Positions 1 through 6,664 of a DNA stretch of 16,979 nucleotides are shown one piece after another. This stretch comes from MA-ANB-1 sp040878225 (GTDB taxonomy: Bacteria; Actinomycetota; Acidimicrobiia; Spongiisociales; ZC4RG35), in assembly GCA_040878225.1 (NCBI GenBank), contig JBBDMR010000103.1, positions 1 to 16,979 of the forward strand, read 5' to 3'. Below the pieces are notes generated by a model. That model was not told the DNA's origin, searched no databases, and saw only the letters and a list, made by a program, of their open reading frames with translations. Both the position numbers and the translations under genes were made by a program. How positions within the stretch are numbered: the stretch's first letter is position 1; each line of letters starts with the position of its first letter.

Positions 1-901
1 TCCCCGCTGTGTCACAGCCCGAGGACGGGCTGAAGCAGTGCAGACCCTCGGTGATCGGCCACCCGAAGTTGAGATCGGCTTGCAGTGGGGCGACATTCAC
101 TTCTTCATAGGCGTTCTGACCCACGTCGGCGATGATGATCCGATCCCCATCCAGCCAGAATCGCCACGGGTTGCGCAACCCGTAGTTGAAGAGTGTCGGG
201 ACACCTGCGGAGAGGTCTATGGCGACGATCCCGCCGAGGAGAGTGTCGGTGTTCTGGCCGTTTCCGAAGGCGTCGTTCGATCCGCCTCCGTCCCCGAGAC
301 CGACCAGGAGCCGCCCCTGGGGGTCGAACTGAATCATCCCCCCGTTGTGGTTCCCCGCAGGCTGGTCGACCTCCAACAGCACGGTGGCGCTGGCGGGATC
401 GGCGGTAAGTGTGTCGACCAGCGCGTACTCGGCGACCACGGTGTCACCGGCGGTGTCGGTGTAGTGGACGAACAGTCGAGTTGCGTCCTCGGGGTGCAAC
501 GTGGCCGCGAGGAAGCCCTGTTCGCCGGAACTACTTACCAGAGACGTGATGTCGAGTACCGGCTCCTCGTTCACCTGGCCGTCCGCCACAGACCAGAGAA
601 AGCCCACCTTGTCGACCACATAGATCAGGCCATCCTCGCCTGCCGGGATCACCTGAACCGGGAAGTTGAAATCGGCGATCTCCTCATAAGCGAGCGACTG
701 GAGCGGCGGCAGGGTCGTGGTCGTCGCCTCCGGTTCGGTCGTCGACGTGGTCGTTTCCACCCCGGTCGTGGTGGTCGTCGTCGGAGTCTGTGCTGTTGCG
801 GGGGGAGGGGTGGTGGCGACCTCCTGGTCGTTGCTGCACCCTGCAGCGAGAACCAACAGGAGCACGGAACTGATCGCGAATCGTCGCATCGGCGCAAGCA
901 T
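1..901 (-). CDS. PQQ-dependent sugar dehydrogenase-like lipoprotein (3' end cut by window edge)
   Basis: The reading frame stays open to the left edge and gives 300 residues from an ATG at 901. Residues 6-22 form a lipoprotein signal with lipobox LAAGC (Cys22). A linker very rich in Thr and Pro follows (about 29-66), then a six-bladed beta-propeller of the glucose/sorbosone dehydrogenase family. Family landmarks are NHNGG (His185, the position of the catalytic base in soluble glucose dehydrogenase), LGDGGG (about 202-207), GLRNPWRFW (Arg243) and DVGQNAYEEVN. These enzymes oxidise sugars or related alcohols with pyrroloquinoline quinone outside the membrane; the substrate here is unknown. An ATG at 889 (MRRFAISS...) would also leave an intact signal peptide. 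Neither start has a good Shine-Dalgarno site. A paralogue lies at 1343-2548. The C-terminal propeller blades lie outside the window. Confidence 0.9.
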   Translation of the reverse strand, partial: MLAPMRRFAISSVLLLVLAAGCSNDQEVATTPPPATAQTPTTTTTTGVETTTSTTEPEATTTTLPPLQSLAYEEIADFNFPVQVIPAGEDGLIYVVDKVGFLWSVADGQVNEEPVLDITSLVSSSGEQGFLAATLHPEDATRLFVHYTDTAGDTVVAEYALVDTLTADPASATVLLEVDQPAGNHNGGMIQFDPQGRLLVGLGDGGGSNDAFGNGQNTDTLLGGIVAIDLSAGVPTLFNYGLRNPWRFWLDGDRIIIADVGQNAYEEVNVAPLQADLNFGWPITEGLHCFSPSSGCDTAG

Positions 902-906
902 AAGTA

Positions 907-928
907 GGGACCGGAAATATCCGGTCCC
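907..928. promoter_or_regulatory. Perfect 9-bp inverted repeat before the lipoprotein dehydrogenase gene
   Basis: The arms are GGGACCGGA (907-915) and TCCGGTCCC (920-928), with the 4-base spacer AATA. The repeat sits in the divergent gap between the PQQ-type lipoprotein gene (start 901, minus) and the LapA-like gene (start 966, plus), five bases before the lipoprotein ATG. As DNA it could be an operator. As RNA on the minus strand it would be a stable hairpin next to the start codon. Symmetry is seen directly; function is inference. Confidence 0.5.
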
Positions 929-965
929 GGCAGTCGGCAGGAACGCAACGGGTATGCTCGAAGCC

Positions 966-1283
966 ATGGATGACGAACGACGCGACGACTATTCAGAGCT
1001 GGAGCCGATCGACGACGAGCTTCCCGCCTCGGGTCCGGAGGACACGTCCGGAATCGCCTGGGGTTTCGTCGCTTTCCTGCTCGGGGCAGCGCTGCTCGCG
1101 ATCTTCGTGGTTCAGAACACAGAGGAAATCCTGGTCGAATTCCTTTTCTGGGATGTCACCATGAGCATCGGAGTAGTGATCATGGTCGCGGTGCTGGTAA
1201 CCCTCACCTTCGATCAGGTGATCAGCCTGCTCTACCGACGGAGTAAGCGCAAGAAGCGGACGATGCGGGCGGAACGGCCCTGA
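966..1283 (+). CDS. LapA-domain (DUF1049-like) small membrane protein
   Basis: This is a 105-residue protein with an acidic, soluble N-terminus (about 1-29), a membrane helix at about 30-49, a second at about 67-84, and a very basic tail (RRSKRKKR). The stretch FVVQNTEEILVEFLFW between the helices is the hallmark of the LapA domain, named from lipopolysaccharide assembly protein A. In actinobacteria, which lack LPS, the role of such proteins is unknown. I chose ATG 966 because the -10-like TATGCT at 953-958 lies 7 bases upstream, which fits a leaderless transcript. An in-frame ATG at 954 is the alternative, with AGGA at 939-942 as a rather distant ribosome site. The gene diverges from the lipoprotein dehydrogenase and converges on its paralogue. 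Confidence 0.8.
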   Translation: MDDERRDDYSELEPIDDELPASGPEDTSGIAWGFVAFLLGAALLAIFVVQNTEEILVEFLFWDVTMSIGVVIMVAVLVTLTFDQVISLLYRRSKRKKRTMRAERP

Positions 1284-1298
1284 AATCATTGCCTCGTC

Positions 1299-1341
1299 GG
1301 TGCGCCCGGGCGAGAACGGAACGGCTGTGAAGCGGCGCACC
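1299..1341. terminator. Possible bidirectional terminator between convergent genes
   Basis: In the 59-base gap between the LapA-like gene and the second PQQ-type gene, GGTGCGCC (1299-1306) is matched by its exact complement GGCGCACC (1334-1341). The loop is long, about 27 bases, and there is no T-run on either strand. A self-complementary CGCCCGGGCG overlaps the first arm (1303-1312). This could be a weak or Rho-assisted terminator, or chance in GC-rich DNA. Confidence 0.25.
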
Positions 1342-1342
1342 A

Positions 1343-2548
1343 CTAGGGCCGGGAGAGCTCCAGACGCCAGAGCTCGCCTGCCAGATTGGCAACATATAAC
1401 TCACCGTGGCGGTCGGACCCGATCGTGGTGACGTTCCCGAGCCGGTCCTCCCGCTCGGTGATCCAATCCACGACCATGTGCACATCAGAATCGTCGAGGA
1501 CGACGCTGCGGATCCAGCCGAGGCAGAAGTCGGCAAAGAAGAAGTGGCCGTCGAGCTCGGGCATCAGGCTGCCGCGGTAGACCTCCCCCCCGATCATTGC
1601 GCAACCGTTCCCGTCGTGGAGATACTCGTACACCGGGAGGGTGTGGCCCGACATGTTGCACTCCCCTCCGCCGTAACAAACCGATCCCTCAGACACCGCC
1701 CAGCCGAAATTGAGGCCCGCATCGCCCAACGAGACGACGTTGATCTCCTCGGAGCCTTCCTGGCCCACGTCGGGGATATACACATAGCCGGTCGTGGCGT
1801 CGTAGCTGATCCGCCACGGGTTACGCACGCCATAGGCCCAGATCTCAGGGCGGGCGCTGGTTCCGATGAAGGGGTTGTCGTCAGGGACCGCATAGGGAGA
1901 GCCTTTGTCGACGGCGATCCTGATGATCGACGCGTCGATGTTCGTAAAGTCCTGGCCGTGGCCCAGAGGGTCGCCTATCCCGCCTCCGTCGCCTAGGGAG
2001 ACCCAGAGATACCCGTCGGGGCCGAACATCATCGATCCCGATTGGTGATACTGGCCGAATTGGGGAACCGACATGATGCTGCGCAGAGACGACAGGTCGA
2101 CTTCATCTCCGGTGGTGTCGACTCTCGCCTCGGCAAGCTGGGATGTCCCCCTGGTATCGGTGAAGAAGATGAATATTCGCCCGTTCTCGGCATAGCGGGG
2201 ATGAAACCGGAGGCTGAGCATCCCCTGTTCGTTGCCTACGCTGCCGACCCACCGGGTGATGTCGAGGAACGGCCGGTCCGCGACGATGCCATCCTCGACG
2301 ATCCGGATCTTCCCGGCTTTCTCCACCACGAAGAGCCTGTCGTCGTCGGGTGATCCAACGACATCGGTGGGCTGTTCCAGGTCATCGGTCACAAGCACAG
2401 GGCTGAGACGCAAACCGTCGACACTGCCGGGAGCGGGGTCTATCTCTTGCGAAACTGGCGCCGGGGACGCAGTGACAACGGCAGGGCCGGACATCATGAG
2501 TTCAACGGAGAGGACGACGAGCGACGCCGCAACCAGAAACTTCAGCAC
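1343..2548 (-). CDS. PQQ-dependent sugar dehydrogenase-like secreted protein
   Basis: This 401-residue protein has the glucose/sorbosone dehydrogenase (GSDH) propeller. A GTG start at 2548 gives a Sec-type signal peptide (LKFLVAASLVVLSV..., likely cleaved after about residue 27). Landmarks are EQGMLSLRFHP (107-117), YHQSGSMMFGPDG with His168 as candidate base, LGDGGG (185-190), GVRNPWR (Arg242), DVGQEGSEEINVV, LNFGW, and a Cys-containing region at about 291-342 (CYGGGECNMSG, NGCAMIGGEVYRG, FFADFCLGWIRSV) typical of the larger HHIP-like branch. It lacks the lipobox and Thr linker of its neighbour at 1-901, so it is probably released or loosely held. The frame remains open upstream to 3016, but that part is antisense to the repeat protein at 2619-3065 and would put the signal peptide inside the protein, so I discard it. 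No clear ribosome site precedes the GTG. Confidence 0.88.
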   Translation of the reverse strand: MLKFLVAASLVVLSVELMMSGPAVVTASPAPVSQEIDPAPGSVDGLRLSPVLVTDDLEQPTDVVGSPDDDRLFVVEKAGKIRIVEDGIVADRPFLDITRWVGSVGNEQGMLSLRFHPRYAENGRIFIFFTDTRGTSQLAEARVDTTGDEVDLSSLRSIMSVPQFGQYHQSGSMMFGPDGYLWVSLGDGGGIGDPLGHGQDFTNIDASIIRIAVDKGSPYAVPDDNPFIGTSARPEIWAYGVRNPWRISYDATTGYVYIPDVGQEGSEEINVVSLGDAGLNFGWAVSEGSVCYGGGECNMSGHTLPVYEYLHDGNGCAMIGGEVYRGSLMPELDGHFFFADFCLGWIRSVVLDDSDVHMVVDWITEREDRLGNVTTIGSDRHGELYVANLAGELWRLELSRP

Positions 2549-2618
2549 GTCGGAACGATATTGGTGCGCCTGTCTTATACAAGCTCTACGATGGCCTCCC
2601 ACACGACAAAGGAACATT

Positions 2619-3065
2619 ATGGGATTTATGGACACGCTCAAAGGGTGGTTCGGGACTGCCAAAGAAGGCGCAGCAGACCTGGCCGAGAAGGCAGAGCCAA
2701 TGGCCAAGAAGGCCAAGGACTTTGCATCAGACGCTCTCGAGAAGGCAGAGCCGATGATGGAAAAAGCCAAGGAGAGTGCAAGCGAACTAGCCAAGAAGGC
2801 TGAGCCGATGATGGAGAAAGCCAAGGAGTCGGCCTCCGATGTCTTTGAGTCAGTCGGAGAGAAGGTCTCCGAGTACAAGGACAAGGGCAAGGACGCCGCG
2901 GCTGCGTCCGCCGACAGGATGGAGTCCGCAGCCGCCAGCGCAGCCGACAAAACCGCTGACGTTGCAGAAACCGCAGCCGAGAGCACGGCGGACGCAGCAG
3001 AAACCGCAGCCGACAAAGTGGCCGATGCCGCTGACGAGGTAAAGGACGGCGGAGGGGCCGTTTAG
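2619..3065 (+). CDS. Amphipathic helical repeat protein (LEA/YtxH-like composition)
   Basis: A 148-residue protein follows a good ribosome site (AAAGGA, 2608-2613, five bases before ATG 2619). It is almost entirely Ala, Lys, Glu, Asp, Ser and Met, with no Cys and one Trp. After a short amphipathic start (MGFMDTLKGWFG), residues 23-76 are three contiguous 18-residue repeats of the type EKAEPMMEKAKESASELA. Residues 98-141 are four 11-residue repeats of the type ADKTADVAETA. Both periods give whole numbers of helical turns (5 and 3), so long amphipathic helices are expected. Such proteins resemble group 3 LEA proteins, YtxH-type stress proteins and apolipoprotein-like lipid-surface proteins; I cannot choose among these. 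There is no signal peptide. The aminotransferase starts 19 bases downstream, so co-transcription is possible. Confidence 0.8.
   Translation: MGFMDTLKGWFGTAKEGAADLAEKAEPMAKKAKDFASDALEKAEPMMEKAKESASELAKKAEPMMEKAKESASDVFESVGEKVSEYKDKGKDAAAASADRMESAAASAADKTADVAETAAESTADAAETAADKVADAADEVKDGGGAV
2685..2846 (+). repeat. Three tandem 54-bp coding repeats (18-residue units)
   Basis: Codons 23-40, 41-58 and 59-76 of the helical protein align without gaps: EKAEPMAKKAKDFASDAL, EKAEPMMEKAKESASELA and KKAEPMMEKAKESASDVF. Units 2 and 3 are nearly identical in protein and very similar in DNA (for example AGCCGATGATGGA in both), which suggests recent duplication. Unit 1 is more diverged. Confidence 0.85.
2910..3041 (+). 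repeat. Four tandem 33-bp coding repeats (11-residue units)
   Basis: Codons 98-108, 109-119, 120-130 and 131-141 read ADRMESAAASA, ADKTADVAETA, AESTADAAETA and ADKVADAADEV. The DNA string GCAGAAACCGCAGCCGA occurs twice, 33 bases apart. Eleven-residue periodicity is characteristic of LEA group 3 and apolipoprotein-like helices. Confidence 0.75.
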
Positions 3066-3084
3066 CTCTTCAACCGACTTTTCA

Positions 3085-4269
3085 GTGCCTCAGATCCGAC
3101 GCGTTTCACAGCGTCTCCAAGCTCTGCCCGGCTCGGCGACCATGGCCATTTCGGCACGCGCCCGCGAGATGGCTGCCGAGGGCCGGCATGTCATTGCGTT
3201 CGCAGCGGGCGAACCTGACTTCGCCACGCCCGAGCACATAACCGCAGCGGCGTCGCGGGCCACCCACGACCCGGCAAACCACCACTACACCGCCAACGCG
3301 GGTGTTCCCGAGTTGCGGGAGGCAGTGGCCGGCTACACGCTCGAGTACTCGGGCGTGGAGGTCGACCAGTCCGAGATCATTGTCACGAATGGAGCGAAAC
3401 AGGCGGTTTATCAGACCTTTGCCGCCCTGCTCGACCCGGGCGACGAAGTCCTACTCCCGTCCCCGCATTGGGTGACCTACCCCGCCGGTGTCACTCTCTC
3501 GGGCGGGGTCCCGGTGCCGGTCGAGACCGGTATCGATCAGGGGTTCAAGGTCACAGTCGACCAACTCGAACAGAAACGTACTGCCCGGACCCGGATGCTT
3601 GTCTTCGTCTCCCCTTCAAACCCGACCGGTGCCGTCTACACGGCCGAAGAGGCGCGGGCGATCGGCGAGTGGGCGAGAGACAACGATGTGTGGGTGATGG
3701 CCGATGAGATCTACCAGAGGCTCGTGTACACCGGTGGTGATGCTCCCTCGATAGCCGCGGTCACCCCGCGATTCGAGAACTGGGTCCTCATCAATGGCGT
3801 GTCCAAGGCATATGCGATGACCGGGTGGCGGGTTGGCTGGATGATCGGTCCTCGCGACATCGTCGACGCTGCCGCCCGTCTCCAGTCACATGCGACCTCC
3901 AATGTGGGCAACGTCTCCCAGCACGCTGCCCTGGCGGCAATCCGCGGGCCTCAGGACACCGTCGAAGAGATGCGCCTCGCCTTCGACCGGCGGCGGAAGC
4001 TGATGTACTCGATGCTCGACGACATCGACGGTATCTCGTGCATCGAGCCCGAAGGTGCGTTCTATGCCTTCCCGGATGTGTCCGCGCTGCTCGGCGAGCG
4101 TTGGGCGTCGTCCATCGACCTCGCAACCGACATCATCGAGAAGGGTGCGGTTGCCCTCGTGCCGGGTGAGTCGTTCGGCGCGCCGGGGTTCCTCCGACTT
4201 TCCTACGCCACCGGTGACGCCGACATCGAAGAAGGCATCGGGCGAATCGCCGCCATCATCCGAGGTTGA
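3085..4269 (+). CDS. Class I/II aminotransferase, aspartate aminotransferase type Ib-like
   Basis: This 394-residue PLP enzyme transfers amino groups between amino acids and 2-oxo acids, probably with aspartate/2-oxoglutarate or a similar pair. The N-terminus (VSQRLQALPGSATMAISARAREM) aligns with the family start, which supports the GTG at 3085 although no ribosome site is evident. Other motifs are GEPDF (42-46), YTANAG, TNGAKQAVYQ (Lys105, also conserved in thermophilic type Ib enzymes), NPTG (179-182), DEIYQRL (Asp207 and Tyr210 contact PLP), SKAYAMTGWRVGW with the Schiff-base Lys241 and Arg249, and GFLRLSYAT with Arg371, the expected carboxylate binder. It is full length. Type Ib enzymes can also act on prephenate; the sequence alone does not settle this. 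The protein is cytoplasmic. Confidence 0.93.
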   Translation: MPQIRRVSQRLQALPGSATMAISARAREMAAEGRHVIAFAAGEPDFATPEHITAAASRATHDPANHHYTANAGVPELREAVAGYTLEYSGVEVDQSEIIVTNGAKQAVYQTFAALLDPGDEVLLPSPHWVTYPAGVTLSGGVPVPVETGIDQGFKVTVDQLEQKRTARTRMLVFVSPSNPTGAVYTAEEARAIGEWARDNDVWVMADEIYQRLVYTGGDAPSIAAVTPRFENWVLINGVSKAYAMTGWRVGWMIGPRDIVDAAARLQSHATSNVGNVSQHAALAAIRGPQDTVEEMRLAFDRRRKLMYSMLDDIDGISCIEPEGAFYAFPDVSALLGERWASSIDLATDIIEKGAVALVPGESFGAPGFLRLSYATGDADIEEGIGRIAAIIRG

Positions 4270-4297
4270 CTTCGGCGACCGCAACCTGGTTTACACT
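4266..4297 (+). promoter_or_regulatory. Possible promoter for the dehydrogenase-transporter pair
   Basis: TTGACT (4266-4271, overlapping the aminotransferase stop) and TACACT (4292-4297) resemble -35 and -10 boxes, but the 20-base spacer is longer than usual. The -10-like box ends 8 bases before GTG 4306 and 11 before ATG 4309, so any transcript would be leaderless or nearly so. Confidence 0.3.
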
Positions 4298-4308
4298 CAT
4301 CAGAAGTG

Positions 4309-5385
4309 ATGGACACCGGTAGCGATGCACGGGCCATGATGCTCGTTGAGCCCAAACACTTCTCTATGACCACCATCCCCACGACCGATGTCGCAGGGGG
4401 CGGCTGGCTCGCAGTCGAAGCAACTTCGATTTCGGGCGCCGATGTCCAGGTGTGGAGCGGCGAAGCCCGCGATATCGTATACCCCCTGATTCCCGGGCAT
4501 GAGGTGGTGGGCCGTATTGCCACGTCAAGCCCGAACATCCCCTACCCGGTGGGCACCCGGGTCGTCGTCGAACCGCGCATGCACTGCGGCGAGTGTCATC
4601 GCTGCCTGAACAACCTGGCCACCTGCGCCAGACGCCGGCCCAACAACTCATACGGATTCATCACTTCCACCGAGCCCCCCGGCCTCTGGGGTGGCCTGGC
4701 CGAAACGCTCTACCTCGACCCGTCGGCACGGGTCCACGAGGTGACCGACGATGTCCCGGCCGAGGTCGCAACCTTCGTCCACCCGCTTGCCGCCGGGCAT
4801 ACATGGGCGGTCGAGTTGCCCCTGCTCCAGCCCGGCGAAGATGTGATGATCCTCGGGCCCGGCCCTCGCGGGCTGGCATGCCTGATCGCAGCCAAGGCCG
4901 CCGGTGCGCGGTGGGTTGGGATCTCCGGTTTGAGCCACGACCGCGACCGCCTCGATCTTGCGCTTCGGTTGGGAGCCGACATCGCTGTCGACATCGAAAC
5001 CACCGACCTCGGCGGCGCCATCGCCGAGGCGATCGGCCGTAGGCCCGACGTGCTCGTCGACGTCACTTCTAACGACCCTGAAGCGGTCTTCACCGCTCTC
5101 GACCTGGTGCGCAGCGGTGGACGGGTCGTTCTCGCTTCCACCAAGGGCAATCGCGCATTTCACTTCCTCTCCGATGTGATCGTCGCCAAACAACTGACGA
5201 TCCGGGGGGCGATGAGTGCGACCACCGTGGGATATCAATGGGCGGCGCGCCAGCTCGAGACCGACCCCCGGATCGACGACCTGGTCTCCCACCAGTTCCC
5301 GCTATCCGAGGCACCTCGGGCCTTGCAGGCAGCTGCTGGTTTGCTGGGGCGCGAGGAGCTGATCTCCGTAGCCGTCACCTTCTGA
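4309..5385 (+). CDS. Zinc-type medium-chain dehydrogenase (altered catalytic zinc site)
   Basis: A 358-residue MDR-superfamily oxidoreductase. The GroES-like domain holds GHE (63-65) and a complete structural-zinc loop with Cys93, Cys96, Cys99 and Cys106. The Rossmann domain has GPGPRG (183-188) for NAD(P) binding. The usual catalytic-zinc Cys (family pattern CGTD) is Ser42 in ISGAD, and the usual Glu of the EPLA motif is His158 in HPLAAG, so the catalytic zinc may be lost or differently bound. The substrate is unknown. GTG 4306 directly precedes the ATG, and the later ATGs at 4336 and 4339 would also preserve the domain. The transporter gene begins one base after the stop, so the two are almost certainly co-translated. 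Confidence 0.87.
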   Translation: MDTGSDARAMMLVEPKHFSMTTIPTTDVAGGGWLAVEATSISGADVQVWSGEARDIVYPLIPGHEVVGRIATSSPNIPYPVGTRVVVEPRMHCGECHRCLNNLATCARRRPNNSYGFITSTEPPGLWGGLAETLYLDPSARVHEVTDDVPAEVATFVHPLAAGHTWAVELPLLQPGEDVMILGPGPRGLACLIAAKAAGARWVGISGLSHDRDRLDLALRLGADIAVDIETTDLGGAIAEAIGRRPDVLVDVTSNDPEAVFTALDLVRSGGRVVLASTKGNRAFHFLSDVIVAKQLTIRGAMSATTVGYQWAARQLETDPRIDDLVSHQFPLSEAPRALQAAAGLLGREELISVAVTF

Positions 5386-5386
5386 G

Positions 5387-6664
5387 ATGACACCCCGGTC
5401 GGCGGTCGGGCAACGCCGGTCGGTTTGGTCATGGATCATCTACGACCTGGCGAACACCGTGTTCGCTCTCGGTGTCATCGGGCTCTACTTCCCTGACTGG
5501 TTGGTCTCCCTCGACCAGCCGGACAGCCTCCTTGCGATCGTGGAGGCCACGGCGGGCATCATCGTTGTCTTCGTGGCGCCGTGGGCGGGGGCGAGAAGCG
5601 ATGTCAAGGGAACACGGATACCAACCCTTATCCTCACCACCCTGGTCGCGGTGGTTGCCACCGGGTTCCTCGGGATCAATATCCCCTTTTCGGTTGTGTT
5701 CCTCGGGATCGCACTCGTCGCGGTCAATATCGGGTCCGTCGTCTACGACGCCCTCCTCATCGACGTCAGCACCGACGCCAATCGCGGCCTCATCTCCGGT
5801 CGCGGGGTTGGGATCGGTTATTTCGGGTCATACCTCGGACTCCTCATCGGAGTGGTGACCCTCGACGTGCTCGGCTGGGGATATCCGGCGACATTCCGGG
5901 CACTTGCCTTCGGCTTTCTCATCTTCGCGCTACCCGCCTTCTTTTTCATCGAAGAGCGAAGGGGCCATACCCGCGACCCCCTGCCCAGGCTGATCGACGT
6001 CCCCCGCAGGATTGTCTTCTCGTGGAGGCTTGCGGCACGCTATCCCAGTGTTGTCAGGTTCCTCGTCGGCCGTTTCCTCTACACCGACGCCATCAACACC
6101 CTGATCGGTGGATTCCTGACGATTTTCGTCGTCCAGGAATTGGGGCTCGACCGGCAATTCGTCACAGGCCTCCTCGCTGCGGCCATCACCGCCGCCATCT
6201 TCGGGGGTCTGTTCGCGGGGAGGTTCATCGACCGTCACGGGCCGAAGCGGGTCCTTCGCTGGGTCCTCCTGCTCTGGATCGTCGCCATCGGCTCAGGCAT
6301 CGTCGCCGCCTTCACAGACGTGCCCTGGATCGCGTGGGCGATTGGGCCGCTGGGGGGTATCGCCCTCGGCGCCACATGGGCCAGCGACCGGGTGGTGATG
6401 ACACGGATCTCGCCGCCGCGCTACATAGGCGAGTTCTACGGCCTCTACGCCACGGTGGGAAGATTTGCCACGATATTCGGTCCTCTCGTTTGGGCATTTA
6501 TCGTCGATATCGCTGGATTGAGCCGGTCAGTGGCGATGGGTGCCCTGGGCGGATTCATTCTCGCCGGCTGGTGGCTGCTCCGTAGCGTCGACGACGGCAT
6601 CCGGACATGGGATGAGATAGACCTGCCGGTGGCTACTGGTGATCCTGTCGCGCCCCCGAGATGA
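5387..6664 (+). CDS. MFS transporter, Atg22/UMF1-like
   Basis: This 425-residue protein has about twelve hydrophobic segments. The opening WSWIIYDLANTVFALGVIGL matches the UMF1/Atg22 branch of the major facilitator superfamily, whose members begin with a similar W-x-x-YDxANS/T motif. MFS motif A occurs after TM2 (GARSDVKGTR) and again in the second half (GRFIDRHGPKR), as expected from the internal duplication. Fungal Atg22 exports amino acids from the vacuole; bacterial substrates are mostly unknown. The start is one base after the dehydrogenase stop, so this is an operon, and transport of that enzyme's substrate or product is a reasonable guess. The last 32 bases overlap the convergent ADP-ribosylglycohydrolase-like gene. 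Confidence 0.88.
   Translation: MTPRSAVGQRRSVWSWIIYDLANTVFALGVIGLYFPDWLVSLDQPDSLLAIVEATAGIIVVFVAPWAGARSDVKGTRIPTLILTTLVAVVATGFLGINIPFSVVFLGIALVAVNIGSVVYDALLIDVSTDANRGLISGRGVGIGYFGSYLGLLIGVVTLDVLGWGYPATFRALAFGFLIFALPAFFFIEERRGHTRDPLPRLIDVPRRIVFSWRLAARYPSVVRFLVGRFLYTDAINTLIGGFLTIFVVQELGLDRQFVTGLLAAAITAAIFGGLFAGRFIDRHGPKRVLRWVLLLWIVAIGSGIVAAFTDVPWIAWAIGPLGGIALGATWASDRVVMTRISPPRYIGEFYGLYATVGRFATIFGPLVWAFIVDIAGLSRSVAMGALGGFILAGWWLLRSVDDGIRTWDEIDLPVATGDPVAPPR

Noticed and set aside
717..830. GTCGTC-rich low-complexity DNA resembling a microsatellite
   Set aside because: It simply encodes the Thr-rich linker of the lipoprotein on the minus strand and shows no exact tandem unit.
38..907. 289-residue plus-strand open frame across the first dehydrogenase
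   Set aside because: It is a GC-rich shadow. The minus frame has lipobox, linker and propeller motifs, while the plus frame has no recognisable domain.
2549..3016. Upstream open extension of the second PQQ-type dehydrogenase, giving a 557-residue protein
   Set aside because: The extra 156 residues are Ala/Ser-rich antisense of the helical repeat gene and would bury the signal peptide. The GTG at 2548 gives a normal secreted protein.
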